This document shows, one piece after another, positions 54,637 through 64,000 of a DNA stretch of 64,000 bases. Position 1 is the first letter of the stretch. The number at the start of each line of letters is the position of its first letter. The stretch comes from Polyangiaceae bacterium UTPRO1. Lineage in GTDB: Bacteria > Desulfobacterota > Binatia > UTPRO1. The position numbers and the translations under genes are program-made. The notes beneath the pieces were generated by a model that saw only the letters and a program-made list of their open reading frames with translations, ran no database searches and was not told the origin of the DNA. The stretch covers positions 62,001 to 126,000 of the forward strand of contig MWST01000043.1 of NCBI GenBank assembly GCA_002050235.1. Direction: 5' to 3'.

Positions 54637-55637
54637 GCCCAGAGACCGGACGCGACTGCGCGGCGCCGCTCGTCGAGGCCCGAGGGCTGACGAAGCACTA
54701 TCCCGTCTCTACGGGGTTCTTCTCCCGCGAGAAGCTCGTGGTGCGGGCGCTCGAAGACGTGGCTCTCGACATCCGAGCTGGCGAGACGCTCGGGGTCGTC
54801 GGTGAGTCGGGATGCGGCAAGTCGACGCTCGGCCGCTGCCTCCTGCGGTTGATCGAGCCGACCGCCGGCGAGGTGCGATTCGACGGCCGCGACGTGCTGG
54901 CGCTGCCGGCGGCGGAGCTCCGCCGCATGCGGCGCGCCATGCAGATCATCTTCCAGGATCCTTACGCGTCTTTGAACCCGCGGATGCGGGTGGGTGCGAT
55001 CGTCGCCGAGGGCATCGAGGTGCACGGCCTCGCCCGCGGGGTCGAGAAGCGTCGCCGCGTCGAGGAGCTCCTGCATCAGGTCGGACTGGGTCCGGAGCAC
55101 GCTGATCGGTATCCGCACGAGTTCAGCGGCGGCCAGCGCCAGCGCATCGGTATTGCAAGGGCGCTCGCGGTCGGACCGCGCTTCATCGTCGCCGACGAGC
55201 CGGTGTCGGCCCTCGATCTCTCCATTCAGGCCCAGGTCCTGAATTTATTGATGGACCTGCAGGAGCAGATGGGACTCGCCTATCTGTTCATCTCGCACGA
55301 CCTACGAGTGGTCGAGCACATCAGCCATCGCGTGGCGGTCATGTATCTCGGTCGGATCGTGGAGCGCGCGCCGCGCGCGTTGCTGTACGCGAACCCCAGG
55401 CACCCCTATACGAGGGCGCTCTTGGCGGCCGTGCCGGTCGCCGATCCGCGCCATCGCCCGAAGCGGACGCCGCTCCAGGGAGACGTGCCGAGCCCGCTGC
55501 AGCCGCCGAGCGGGTGCGCATTCCATCCCCGCTGCCCGTATGTCGAGCCGCGCTGCCGGACCGAGGTGCCGGCTCTGATCGCCGGTGCCGGCGGGCACGC
55601 GGTCGCGTGCCACGTCTTTCCCGCGCCCACGGAATGA
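54633..55637 (+). CDS. Peptide ABC transporter ATP-binding protein (DppF type)
   Basis: A 334-residue ATPase partner: [12 protein letters not shown] start, Walker [39 protein letters not shown], Walker [25 protein letters not shown] and a C-terminal [14 protein letters not shown]. It is coupled to the DppD-type gene by ATGA. With the four upstream genes it completes a five-gene peptide importer in normal order (A-B-C-D-F). Confidence 0.94.
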   Translation: MSPETGRDCAAPLVEARGLTKHYPVSTGFFSREKLVVRALEDVALDIRAGETLGVVGESGCGKSTLGRCLLRLIEPTAGEVRFDGRDVLALPAAELRRMRRAMQIIFQDPYASLNPRMRVGAIVAEGIEVHGLARGVEKRRRVEELLHQVGLGPEHADRYPHEFSGGQRQRIGIARALAVGPRFIVADEPVSALDLSIQAQVLNLLMDLQEQMGLAYLFISHDLRVVEHISHRVAVMYLGRIVERAPRALLYANPRHPYTRALLAAVPVADPRHRPKRTPLQGDVPSPLQPPSGCAFHPRCPYVEPRCRTEVPALIAGAGGHAVACHVFPAPTE

Positions 55638-55651
55638 TTTAGGAAGGCCGC

Positions 55652-56107
55652 GTGGGGGAGCGTTGGCCATCGCGGCGGAGCATACCGACGAAGCCGGCGG
55701 CGCCGCGCCCGATTCCGGCGCGCGCACCCGAGGCGGGATTCATCGGTTTCCGTGAAGTGCGGACCGTTCTCGACGCGGGGACACAGGTCAACGGCAAGCT
55801 GAGCTTCAGCGCTCCGACCCGGATCGAGGGCCGCCTGCGCGGCGAGGTGAGGGCGACGGACTTGCTGGAGGTCGGAGCCTCGGGGGTGGTCCACGGTTCG
55901 ATTCGGGCCAAGAGCCTCGTCGTCGCGGGCGAGGTGCGCGGGCAGGTCCTCGGTGCAGAGCGGGTCGAGATCCAGTCCGGCGCGCGCGTCCATGGCCTCA
56001 TCGAGGCCCGGGCGCTGGTGATCGCAGAGGGCGCGTTCTTCGACGGCGATGTCCGGATGCTGCACGAGGAGGGCGACATCACGCTGAACGAGCCCGCACG
56101 CGGCTGA
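55652..56107 (+). CDS. Bactofilin (polymer-forming cytoskeletal protein)
   Basis: A 151-residue protein. After a Pro/Arg-rich disordered N-terminus (1-35) comes a right-handed beta-helix of the bactofilin type: VLDAGTQVNGKLSFSAPTRIEGRLRGEVRATDLLEVGASGVVHGSI, RAKSLVVAGEVRGQVLGAERVEIQSGARVHG. Bactofilins polymerise without nucleotide and position envelope machinery. GTG 55652 has AGGAAGG 4-5 nt upstream. Confidence 0.9.
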   Translation: MGERWPSRRSIPTKPAAPRPIPARAPEAGFIGFREVRTVLDAGTQVNGKLSFSAPTRIEGRLRGEVRATDLLEVGASGVVHGSIRAKSLVVAGEVRGQVLGAERVEIQSGARVHGLIEARALVIAEGAFFDGDVRMLHEEGDITLNEPARG

Positions 56108-56137
56108 CCGCGTACGGGCCACGCCGGCCAGCCAGCG

Positions 56138-56503
56138 TTAGCCGTTCTTGGTGGTGCGAGCCGACGTGTCCTCTTCGATGCGCGCCGCCTTACCCGAGAG
56201 ATCGCGCAGATAGTAGAGCTTGGCGCGGCGGACTTTGCCGTAGGAGACCACCTCGATCTTGTCGACGCGCGGCGAGTGCAGCGGAAACGTGCGTTCCACT
56301 CCGACACCGTACGACGTCTTCCGAACCGTGAAGGTCTCGCGGATGCTGCTGCCGCTACGCCGGATGCATACGCCCTCGAAGAGCTGGATGCGTTCCTTGT
56401 CGCCCTCGACGATGCGGACATGTATGCGCAGGCCGTCGCCCGGGCGGAACGCCGGCTGCCCTTCCTTCAGTTGCTGTTGCTCGATGCTGTCGATGATGTT
56501 CAT
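56138..56503 (-). CDS. rplS: 50S ribosomal protein L19
   Basis: A 121-residue L19: [90 protein letters not shown] 56503 has AGGAGG upstream and overlaps the methyltransferase stop by 4 nt. Last gene of the ffh-rpsP-khpA-rimM-trmD cluster. Confidence 0.97.
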   Translation of the reverse strand: MNIIDSIEQQQLKEGQPAFRPGDGLRIHVRIVEGDKERIQLFEGVCIRRSGSSIRETFTVRKTSYGVGVERTFPLHSPRVDKIEVVSYGKVRRAKLYYLRDLSGKAARIEEDTSARTTKNG

Positions 56504-57084
56504 GGGTGTGCCTCCTGTGGTCCTTCCTGCCGTCCGCACATCCGATCGAGGATGATGGCCGCCGCGCCGCGGACGGAGAGGTGGTTGTACTCGCCCGTGC
56601 CCGGGACGGCAGGGATCCGGTGGTCGGCGCGACCTATCACTTCTTCGGTGAGACCCCAACCGGTGCCGAAGAGGAGCAGGAGCGGACGTTCCGCCTCGGC
56701 CCGGAGCCGGCGCAATTCCGCCCAGCCGATCGTCGGGTGCTCCGTTCGCGCCGAGGTGACGAGCAGCATGGGCGGCTCTCCGGAATCGCGCTCGACGTCG
56801 ACGATGGTCTGGTCCAGGTCTTCGGTGAGGCCGACCAACGCCAAGGCGTCCTTGCGGGTGGCGTTGTAGCTCGCCCCCCACTCCGACCCCCAATGGGCGA
56901 GGATACGGGCCGACAGCTCGCGGAGCGCGGGCACCGGAGTCACCACGTAGAAACGGCGGACACCGAAGGTGCAGGCGCTGCGGGCGATGTCGTGGATGTC
57001 GAGGTGAGTCACGGCCGTCGTCACGACCCGGCGGTTCTTGTCGTAGACGGGGTAGTGAAGCAGAGCGACGTATAGAGGAGCCAC
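56500..57084 (-). CDS. SPOUT-type RNA methyltransferase (PF09936-like) of the trmD-rplS operon
   Basis: A 194-residue protein: [45 protein letters not shown] is the family start, and [16 protein letters not shown] plus [17 protein letters not shown] resemble the knotted SAM site. Family members sit between trmD and rplS in several lineages and are thought to methylate RNA, target unclear. GTG 57084 is chosen: GAGGAG lies 8 nt upstream and the start follows the trmD stop by 1 bp; GTG 57105 is less likely. Confidence 0.82.
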   Translation of the reverse strand: MAPLYVALLHYPVYDKNRRVVTTAVTHLDIHDIARSACTFGVRRFYVVTPVPALRELSARILAHWGSEWGASYNATRKDALALVGLTEDLDQTIVDVERDSGEPPMLLVTSARTEHPTIGWAELRRLRAEAERPLLLLFGTGWGLTEEVIGRADHRIPAVPGTGEYNHLSVRGAAAIILDRMCGRQEGPQEAHP

Positions 57085-57085
57085 G

Positions 57086-57778
57086 CTACTCGCTCCTCGC
57101 CGCACCCCTGGCGAGGAGATCGGGGCGGGTTCGCGCCGTCACTGCGCGCGATGCCTGCGCGCGCCAGGCGGCGATCGCTGCGTGATCGCCCGACAGCAGG
57201 ACGGGCGGGACGGCGCGGCCGCGGAAGATCTCCGGCCGCGTGTACTGGGGGTATTCGAGGTGATCGTCGACGAACGACTCCGACCCCGCGGAGGCGACGT
57301 TGCCGAGGGCGCCGGGGAGCTGCCGCACGACCGCATCGATGACGGCGAGCGCCGCGGGCTCGCCGCCCGAGAGCACATAGTCGCCCACCGACAGGTCCTC
57401 GTCGACGAAATCTCGGACCCGTTCGTCGACCCCTTCGTAGCGGCCGCACACGAGGACGAGATCGTCGACGCGCGCCAGATCCATTACCTTACGGTGGTCG
57501 AGTGCAGGCCCGCGCGGTGACAACAGGACGCGGTGGGCATTCGGCGCCGCCGCCATGACGGCGTCCAGCGCTTCGACGATCGGTCCCGCCTTCATCACCA
57601 TGCCGTGGCCGCCGCCGTACGGCGCATCGTCGGTCGTGCGGTGGCGGTCGTGCGTGTACTCGCGCAGATCGACGAGCGATACGTGCAGGACCCTGGCGTC
57701 GCGGGCGCGTTTCGGGATCCCCACCGCGAGCGGGGACGCGAAGAACTCGGGGAAGATGGTGAGGACGTGGACGCGCAT
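57086..57778 (-). CDS. trmD: tRNA (guanine-N1)-methyltransferase
   Basis: A 230-residue TrmD that makes m1G37 in tRNA and protects against frameshifting. It has LTIFPEFFASPLAVGIPKRA, HRTTDDAPYGGGHGMVMKAGP, LLSPRGPALDH, LVLVCGRYEGVDERVRDFVDEDLSVGDYVLSGGE (trefoil-knot SAM site) and YTRPEIFRGRAVPPVLLSGDH. It starts 2 bp after the rimM stop. Confidence 0.97.
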   Translation of the reverse strand: MRVHVLTIFPEFFASPLAVGIPKRARDARVLHVSLVDLREYTHDRHRTTDDAPYGGGHGMVMKAGPIVEALDAVMAAAPNAHRVLLSPRGPALDHRKVMDLARVDDLVLVCGRYEGVDERVRDFVDEDLSVGDYVLSGGEPAALAVIDAVVRQLPGALGNVASAGSESFVDDHLEYPQYTRPEIFRGRAVPPVLLSGDHAAIAAWRAQASRAVTARTRPDLLARGAARSE

Positions 57779-57780
57779 GG

Positions 57781-58344
57781 TCAGGAATCGAGCAACCCGG
57801 GAATCGGCTCGATGACGACCCGGCGGCCGGGAAGGTCGATGGCCCGTACGACGTCGGCGATCATCGGAATCAGGATCTCGCGCGGCCCAGCGCGGACGAC
57901 CAGGACCTCGTGGGCGCCGTTCGAGAACGAGCTCGCGATCGTACCGAGCCGCTCGCCGGCGTCGACGAACACCTCGAGGCCCTCGAGCTGGTAGACGTAC
58001 AGTTCGCCGGGCGTGGTCGCAGGCAGATCCGCCTCGGGGATCGCCAGCACCAGTCCCACCAGCGTCGCCGCCGCTGCGATCGACGCTATGCCCGCGATGC
58101 GCAGCAGCATTACGTTGCCGTGCGGTCGGGCGTCTTCGAGGACGACCGTAGGCGCGCGCGACGCCTCCCGATCGCTGGCGGCGAGCGCAGCAGAACGGAC
58201 GTAGAGACGCCGCCCGACGGGCGGCGGACTAGCGGCGGGATCGTAGGGGTGGAATCGGAGTAGTCCGCGGACGCCGTGTGTCCCGACGATTTCGCCGAGC
58301 GGAATCAGCCGTCCGGGAGACGATGTGTGGATATCGTGTTTCAT
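57781..58344 (-). CDS. rimM: Ribosome maturation factor RimM
   Basis: A 187-residue 16S rRNA processing factor. The RimM N-domain shows IPLGEIVGTHGVRGLLRFHPY; the PRC-barrel C-domain shows LYVYQLEGLEVFVDAGERLGTIASSFSNGAHEVLVVR and EILIPMIADVVRAIDLPGRRVVIEPIPGLLD. The order khpA-rimM-trmD supports it. Confidence 0.94.
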   Translation of the reverse strand: MKHDIHTSSPGRLIPLGEIVGTHGVRGLLRFHPYDPAASPPPVGRRLYVRSAALAASDREASRAPTVVLEDARPHGNVMLLRIAGIASIAAAATLVGLVLAIPEADLPATTPGELYVYQLEGLEVFVDAGERLGTIASSFSNGAHEVLVVRAGPREILIPMIADVVRAIDLPGRRVVIEPIPGLLDS

Positions 58345-58386
58345 GCTGCATGGAGTGCGTGCGACAGGAGATCATGCCGTCGGCGC

Positions 58387-58623
58387 CTACTTGTCCTCGA
58401 TGATCTCCAGGACCACTTTGCGATTGGTGCGCGAAGCGGCGGCGTTCAGGATGGTGCGGATGGACTTGGCGGTGCGTCCCTGTTTGCCGATGATGCGTCC
58501 CAGATCCTCGCGGGCCACCTTGAGCTCGAGCACGGACGCGGTGTCTCCCAGCGTCTCTTTGACCTCGACGGCGTCCGGATTGTTGACGAGGTACCGGGCC
58601 AGGTACTGCACCAGTTCCTTCAT
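58387..58623 (-). CDS. khpA: KH-domain RNA-binding protein KhpA
   Basis: A 78-residue single KH domain: MKELVQYLARYLVNNPDAV start and the GxxG loop in EDLGRIIGKQGRTAKSIRTIL. It binds RNA and is usually encoded between rpsP and rimM, as here. ATG 58623 overlaps the rpsP stop by 4 nt, with GGGGAG upstream. Confidence 0.94.
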   Translation of the reverse strand: MKELVQYLARYLVNNPDAVEVKETLGDTASVLELKVAREDLGRIIGKQGRTAKSIRTILNAAASRTNRKVVLEIIEDK

Positions 58624-58877
58624 GTCGTCTCCCCTGGAGCGACCCCTGCTCGCCTGATCAACCGGGCGACCGTCTGCGACGGAAGGGCCCCACGCCGCAT
58701 CCACTCATGAAGTTTTTCTTTTTTGAAGTCAACGACGGGAGGGCTCGGGAGGGGGTCGTAGGTGCCCACCTGATCGATGGTGCGTCCGCCGCGCGGCGCC
58801 CGCTTGTCGGCGACGACGATACGGTAGAATGCGTGCTTCTTGGTCCCGCGTCGGGCGAGTCGGATGACGACGCTCAT
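58620..58877 (-). CDS. rpsP: 30S ribosomal protein S16
   Basis: An 85-residue S16: VVIRLARRGTKKHAFYRIVVADKRAPRGGRTIDQVGTYDPLPSPP and a C-terminal VDFKKEKLHEWMRRGALPSQTVARLIRRAG. It lies 23 bp after ffh on the same strand. Confidence 0.96.
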   Translation of the reverse strand: MSVVIRLARRGTKKHAFYRIVVADKRAPRGGRTIDQVGTYDPLPSPPVVDFKKEKLHEWMRRGALPSQTVARLIRRAGVAPGETT

Positions 58878-58900
58878 GGTGTTTCCTTTCGTGCCCGGCC

Positions 58901-60241
58901 TTAGCCGGGAAGCAGGTTGGTGAGACGGCCGAGGCCCCCGGGCCCCATTTTGGTGAACTTCTTCATCATCTTCTTGGTCTGGGCGTACTGCTTCAGGAAG
59001 CGATTGACCTCGGCGACGTTGGTGCCGCTGCCGAGTGCGATGCGTCGGCGGCGGCTGCCGTTGAGGATGGCGTCGTTGCGGCGCTCCTCCTTGGTCATCG
59101 AGTTGATGATCGCCTCGATGCGTCTGAGCTCGGAGTCGGCGACGCCGGGATCCATTTTGCCGGCGAGCTTCTTCATGCCCGGGATCATGCCGAGCAGGTC
59201 GCCCATGGAACCGAGTTTCTTCACCATCTGCAGCTGATCGCGGAAGTCTTCGAGGGTGAACTCGTTCTTGCGGAGCTTCTTCTCGAGCGCCTCGGCCTGC
59301 TTCTGGTCGTAGGCCTTCTCGACCTTTTCGATGAGCGACAGGACGTCGCCCTGACCGAGGATACGCGAGGCCATGCGATCGGGATGAAAGGGCTCGAGCG
59401 CCTCGGGCTTCTCGCCGGTACCGACGAAGTAGATCGGCGCCCCGGTGACGGCGCGGAGCGAGAGCGCGGCACCACCGCGCGCGTCGCCGTCGAGCTTGGT
59501 GAGGACGACGCCGTCGATTCGCAGGCGATCGTGGAAGCCCTGGGCGACGTTCACCGCGTCCTGGCCGGTCATCGCGTCGGCGACCAGGAAGACGTACTTC
59601 GGCGTGATCGCCGCCTTCATGGCGACGAGCTCCTGCATGAGCGACTCGTCGATCTGTAGCCGGCCCGCCGTGTCGACGATGACGGTATCGTGACCCGCCG
59701 TCCGCGCGGCGGTCATACCGGCGCGCGCTAGATCCACGGGGTTGGCGGCAGCCGTCGACGGATGCACGGGGAGCTCGAGCTGCTTGCCGAGGGTCGTGAG
59801 CTGGTCGATGGCAGCCGGGCGGTAGACGTCGGCCGGAACGAGGTACGGACGCCGGCCGCGCTCCACTTTGAGATGGCGTGCGAGCTTGGCGGCGCTGGTC
59901 GTCTTCCCCGAGCCTTGAAGGCCAACCAGCATGATCGCGACCGGCGGCGGCACCCCGAGGTCTACGGTCGCAGCCTGTCCGCCCATGGTGCGCACGAGCT
60001 CGAGGTGGATGAACTTCAAGAGATGCTGCTCGGGCGTGAGGCTGCGCAGCACCTCTTGACCGAGCGCCTGCTCGCGGATCGCCTCGGTGAACTTGGTGAC
60101 TACCGGAAGCGCGACGTCGGCCTCGAGGAGGGCCATACGGACCTCCCGAAGCGCCTCGCTCATGTGGCGTTCGGTGATCTTCCCGTGGCCGCGCAGGCGC
60201 TTGAAGACCTGCTCGAGCTTGTCACCCAGGGCGTCGAACAT
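58901..60241 (-). CDS. ffh: Signal recognition particle protein Ffh
   Basis: A 446-residue SRP54 GTPase that binds 4.5S RNA and signal peptides at the ribosome. N domain 1-90; G domain with GLQGSGKTTSAAKLARHL, DVYRPAAIDQL, DTAGRLQIDE, TKLDGDARGGAALS; and a methionine-rich M domain (GSMGDLLGMIPGMKKLAGKMDP, SRRRRIALGSGTNVAEVNRFLKQY). Slightly shorter than E. coli Ffh, within the normal range. Confidence 0.96.
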   Translation of the reverse strand: MFDALGDKLEQVFKRLRGHGKITERHMSEALREVRMALLEADVALPVVTKFTEAIREQALGQEVLRSLTPEQHLLKFIHLELVRTMGGQAATVDLGVPPPVAIMLVGLQGSGKTTSAAKLARHLKVERGRRPYLVPADVYRPAAIDQLTTLGKQLELPVHPSTAAANPVDLARAGMTAARTAGHDTVIVDTAGRLQIDESLMQELVAMKAAITPKYVFLVADAMTGQDAVNVAQGFHDRLRIDGVVLTKLDGDARGGAALSLRAVTGAPIYFVGTGEKPEALEPFHPDRMASRILGQGDVLSLIEKVEKAYDQKQAEALEKKLRKNEFTLEDFRDQLQMVKKLGSMGDLLGMIPGMKKLAGKMDPGVADSELRRIEAIINSMTKEERRNDAILNGSRRRRIALGSGTNVAEVNRFLKQYAQTKKMMKKFTKMGPGGLGRLTNLLPG

Positions 60242-60285
60242 GGATTCCGGAAGGGAACGCGAAACCCTACAAGAGCGCGCGAAAA

Positions 60286-60325
60286 TAAGAAACCCCCCGG
60301 GGCTCGAGGCCCGGGGGGTTTCTTA
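60286..60325 (-). terminator. Intrinsic terminator of groESL
   Basis: A nearly perfect 40-nt inverted repeat: TAAGAAACCCCCCGGG pairs with CCCGGGGGGTTTCTTA around a CTCGAG-centred loop, 24 bp past the groEL stop. On the minus strand the stem ends in TTTCTTATTTTC, giving a T-rich tract. It separates groESL from ffh. Confidence 0.85.
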
Positions 60326-60348
60326 CCTATTCCGCCCGTCGGGGCGAC

Positions 60349-62302
<1,954 letters not shown>

Positions 62303-62342
62303 CGATGTCTCCTTTCCTTCTGATGGAAAACGCTGAATTTTT

Positions 62343-62361
62343 GGCCGCTCTGCGGGCGGCC
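62343..62361 (-). promoter_or_regulatory. Hairpin in the groES leader
   Basis: GGCCGC and GCGGCC form a 6-bp stem with a 7-nt loop, about 40-60 nt upstream of the groES start and inside the predicted untranslated leader. It may stabilise the mRNA or act as a regulatory stem. No CIRCE element (TTAGCACTC-N9-GAGTGCTAA) is present. Confidence 0.3.
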
Positions 62362-62391
62362 GAATACGCGACGGGGATGAAACCCGGGCGC

Positions 62392-62419
62392 ACCATAAAC
62401 ATCGATTGCTCCGTGTCAA
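62392..62419 (-). promoter_or_regulatory. Sigma-70-type promoter of groESL
   Basis: On the minus strand TTGACA (62414-62419, six of six matches) is followed by a 16-nt spacer and TATGGT (62392-62397, four of six). This places the transcription start about 80 nt before groES. It is the clearest housekeeping promoter in the window; no sigma-32-type sequence was recognised. Confidence 0.65.
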
Positions 62420-62440
62420 CCGCGCCCTCCCGCTCTCGGG

Positions 62441-62719
62441 CTAGCGGGTGAGCTTTCGCTTCTCTTCTTCGAAGTACTGGCGGTAGAGCACGTCCCACTC
62501 GCTCGATCCTTCGACGACGCGGCGGGAAAGACTCGCGATCTTGCGGCGGACCCTGCCGTCGAGCGCGTCGTCGACGTTCAGGATCTCGCTCAGTGCGGCC
62601 TTGATCTCGGTGAGTACGAGGCGGTCGGCGCGGATCTCCGCCACCTCGCCGCTCTTCTTGATGGCCTCGAGCGCCAGGTGCGCCAGTGCCGAGATCCGGC
62701 CCTCCGAGATGCGGCTCAC
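62441..62719 (-). CDS. DUF507 family protein (second of a tandem pair)
   Basis: A 92-residue helical protein: RISEGRISALAHLALEAIKKSGEVAEIRADRLVLTEIKAALSE and a C-terminal EGSSEWDVLYRQYFEEEKRKL, typical of DUF507. Function unknown. GTG 62719 overlaps the stop of the upstream paralogue by 4 nt (GTGA); the much longer frame on this strand to 63976 is antisense to the DAHP synthase and unsupported. Confidence 0.8.
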   Translation of the reverse strand: MSRISEGRISALAHLALEAIKKSGEVAEIRADRLVLTEIKAALSEILNVDDALDGRVRRKIASLSRRVVEGSSEWDVLYRQYFEEEKRKLTR

Positions 62720-63042
62720 AGGGTAAATCCCCGTTCCTTGGCGAGACGCTCCTTCACGAGCTGCAGCACCTTGTGCCTGTCCATCCCGACGAGCTCGCGG
62801 CTGTGCGATTCGGCGAACTTCACCGCCTCCCGCTCGATTTCCTCCTCGGCGCGGACGTTGGCGCGGAAGGCGGCGACGATGCGCTCGGCGACGGTGGCGC
62901 GGTTCGCGGTGATCTTCAGGAGTCCAGCCTGCTCGAGGCGGGCCAGGATCGACGTGGCGAGGCGCTGCATTTCGCCGTCGCGAAGCTTCATCGTCAGGTA
63001 CGAGTAGACGGCGTCGGTCGGCAACGCAAGCCTGCGTTCCAT
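62716..63042 (-). CDS. DUF507 family protein (first of a tandem pair)
   Basis: A 108-residue protein of the same family: YLTMKLRDGEMQRLATSILARLEQAGLLKITANRATVAERIVAAF, RAEEEIEREAVKFAE and C-terminal DRHKVLQLVKERLAKERGF. The two paralogues have diverged strongly but keep the helical pattern; they may form a heteromer. It diverges from the DAHP synthase gene across about 120 bp. Confidence 0.8.
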   Translation of the reverse strand: MERRLALPTDAVYSYLTMKLRDGEMQRLATSILARLEQAGLLKITANRATVAERIVAAFRANVRAEEEIEREAVKFAESHSRELVGMDRHKVLQLVKERLAKERGFTL

Positions 63043-63163
63043 TGACCCTTCCGAATATTGCCGCTATCCCTTTTCGTCGACGTCCCGAGCCAGCGCGGAC
63101 GCCGTCTGCGGAGCAATCGACGCTCCGCTCGAGAGTCCGCGAGCTCCACCCCGATATTTTGCC

Positions 63164-64000
63164 ATGATCATCAAGATGCAAACCGTCGCGACGGCCGGCG
63201 AGATCGCGGCGGTCGAGGCGCGGGTCCGGGACCTCGGCTACACGACGGGCAAGATGATCGGCGAGCAGGTGACGCTGATCGGGGTGTATGGCGACATCTC
63301 GCGGCTGCCGGTCGACGAGATCGGACAGATGCCCGGTGTCGAGAGGCTGATTCCGATCTCTCGGGCGTACAAGCGTGTGGCTCAAAAGGGCGATCCGCTG
63401 AAGCCCATCCGGGTTACCGTCGACATAGGGGGGGTCACGGCGGGGGGCGCGGACCTCGTGGTCATTGCCGGACCGTGCTCGGTCGAGAGCGAATCGCAGA
63501 TCATGGACGCTGCGCGCGTGGTGAAGGAGGCGGGTGCGCAGTGTCTGCGCGGCGGTGTCGTCAAGTACCGGTCGAGCCCGTACAGCGGCTGGGAAGGTCT
63601 CGGGTCGTCGGATCAGGACTCCTTGCGACGCGGCCTCGAGCTCATCGTCCGCGCCGGTCGGGAGTTCGAGCTGCCGACGGTCGTCGAGATCCTCGATCAG
63701 GCGGATCTCCCCCTGTACGAGGATGCGGGGGTCGCTTGCCTGCAGATCGGCGAGCCCAACAGCAAGAATCAGGCGCTGCTGAACCGGCTGCGCGAAACGC
63801 CGCTTCCCGTCATCCACAAGCGCGGCAACTCGCTCGACACGGAAGCGTATCTCCTCTGGGTCGAGCGCATGCTGACGGGCGGCAAGGAGAACGTGATCCT
63901 CTGCGAGCGCGGCATCACCAGCTGCAATCGCTACACCCGCAATACGCTCGATCTCGGCAGCGTCGCAGCCTTCCACTATCAGCTCTCCGGGCTCCCGGTC
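63164..64000 (+). CDS. 3-deoxy-7-phosphoheptulonate (DAHP) synthase, partial
   Basis: The first 279 residues of a DAHP synthase running off the right edge; the reading frame is uninterrupted. It condenses PEP and erythrose 4-phosphate, starting the shikimate pathway. An N-terminal ferredoxin-like regulatory domain (about 1-90, MIIKMQTVATAGEIAAVEAR) precedes the barrel: IAGPCSVESESQIMDAARVVKEAGAQCLRGG (type I-beta pattern) and NVILCERGI, TRNTLDLGSVAAF. Family-typical KPRTSPY is here KYRSSPY (134-140) and GARNMQN is GEPNSKN (196-202), marking a distinct subfamily. ATG 63164 is the only suitable start. Confidence 0.88.
   Translation, partial: MIIKMQTVATAGEIAAVEARVRDLGYTTGKMIGEQVTLIGVYGDISRLPVDEIGQMPGVERLIPISRAYKRVAQKGDPLKPIRVTVDIGGVTAGGADLVVIAGPCSVESESQIMDAARVVKEAGAQCLRGGVVKYRSSPYSGWEGLGSSDQDSLRRGLELIVRAGREFELPTVVEILDQADLPLYEDAGVACLQIGEPNSKNQALLNRLRETPLPVIHKRGNSLDTEAYLLWVERMLTGGKENVILCERGITSCNRYTRNTLDLGSVAAFHYQLSGLPV

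Noticed and set aside
62303..62440. CIRCE/HrcA element controlling groESL
   Set aside because: The TTAGCACTC inverted repeat is absent from the leader and promoter region.

Overview
The window is a high-GC (about 70%), gene-dense chromosomal segment of a bacterium. No rRNA, tRNA, insertion sequence, phage or CRISPR element was recognised. Threonine-proline linker proteins, secreted proteins with CDDGNPC-type cysteine repeats, tandem DUF507 genes and an rpsP-KH-rimM-trmD-(PF09936 methyltransferase)-rplS cluster suggest a deltaproteobacterial-type lineage, possibly Binatota (Desulfobacterota_B). That placement is inference. Many genes overlap by 4 nt (ATGA or GTGA), so translational coupling is common.

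Layout. 1-9.6 kb: unlinked metabolic and secreted genes (N-acyl-D-amino-acid deacylase, D-threonine-aldolase-like PLP protein, ICMT-like membrane methyltransferase, metallophosphatase with a Thr-Pro linker, hotdog thioesterase, ThiH-like radical SAM enzyme, methyltransferase). 9.7-17.2 kb: an acyl-CoA ligase/FAD oxidoreductase pair diverges from a three-gene 2-oxoacid oxidoreductase operon (GltD-like electron-transfer subunit plus alpha and beta). 17.2-30.6 kb: one block entirely on the minus strand. It contains an eight-gene aryl-polyene-like type II fatty-acid/polyketide operon: AMP ligase, ketoreductase, ACP, ketosynthase, a ketosynthase homologue lacking all three catalytic residues (chain-length-factor-like), LolA-like protein, dehydratase and lipoprotein. 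Beyond a secreted trypsin-like protease lies a second operon: flavin-dependent halogenase-like enzyme, second ACP, HxxxD acyltransferase, aldehyde dehydrogenase. Together these suggest a halogenated polyene or related outer-membrane pigment or lipid, comparable to xanthomonadin-type loci. This is the most interesting part of the window.

30.7-44 kb: mixed housekeeping genes (diiron MBL protein, membrane/TPR protein, HtrA protease, flippase-like protein, M20 peptidase, a lone type IV pilin, GTP-type PEP carboxykinase, a ketopantoate reductase/JAMM/hydrolase operon, MiaB). 44-47.3 kb: a NarL-type response regulator, an AT-richer 360-bp intergenic region full of palindromes, and a moaB-moaD-moaE-ispH run. 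This MoaD carries two residues after its Gly-Gly end, which suggests trimming, perhaps by a JAMM protease such as the one encoded about 4.7 kb away. 47.4-55.6 kb: TPR lipoprotein, LolB-like lipoprotein and a complete Dpp/Opp peptide ABC transporter, then a bactofilin. 56-63 kb, minus strand: rplS, RNA methyltransferase, trmD, rimM, khpA, rpsP, ffh, a strong terminator, groEL, groES with a recognisable promoter, and two DUF507 genes. The window ends inside a DAHP synthase, the first enzyme of the shikimate pathway.
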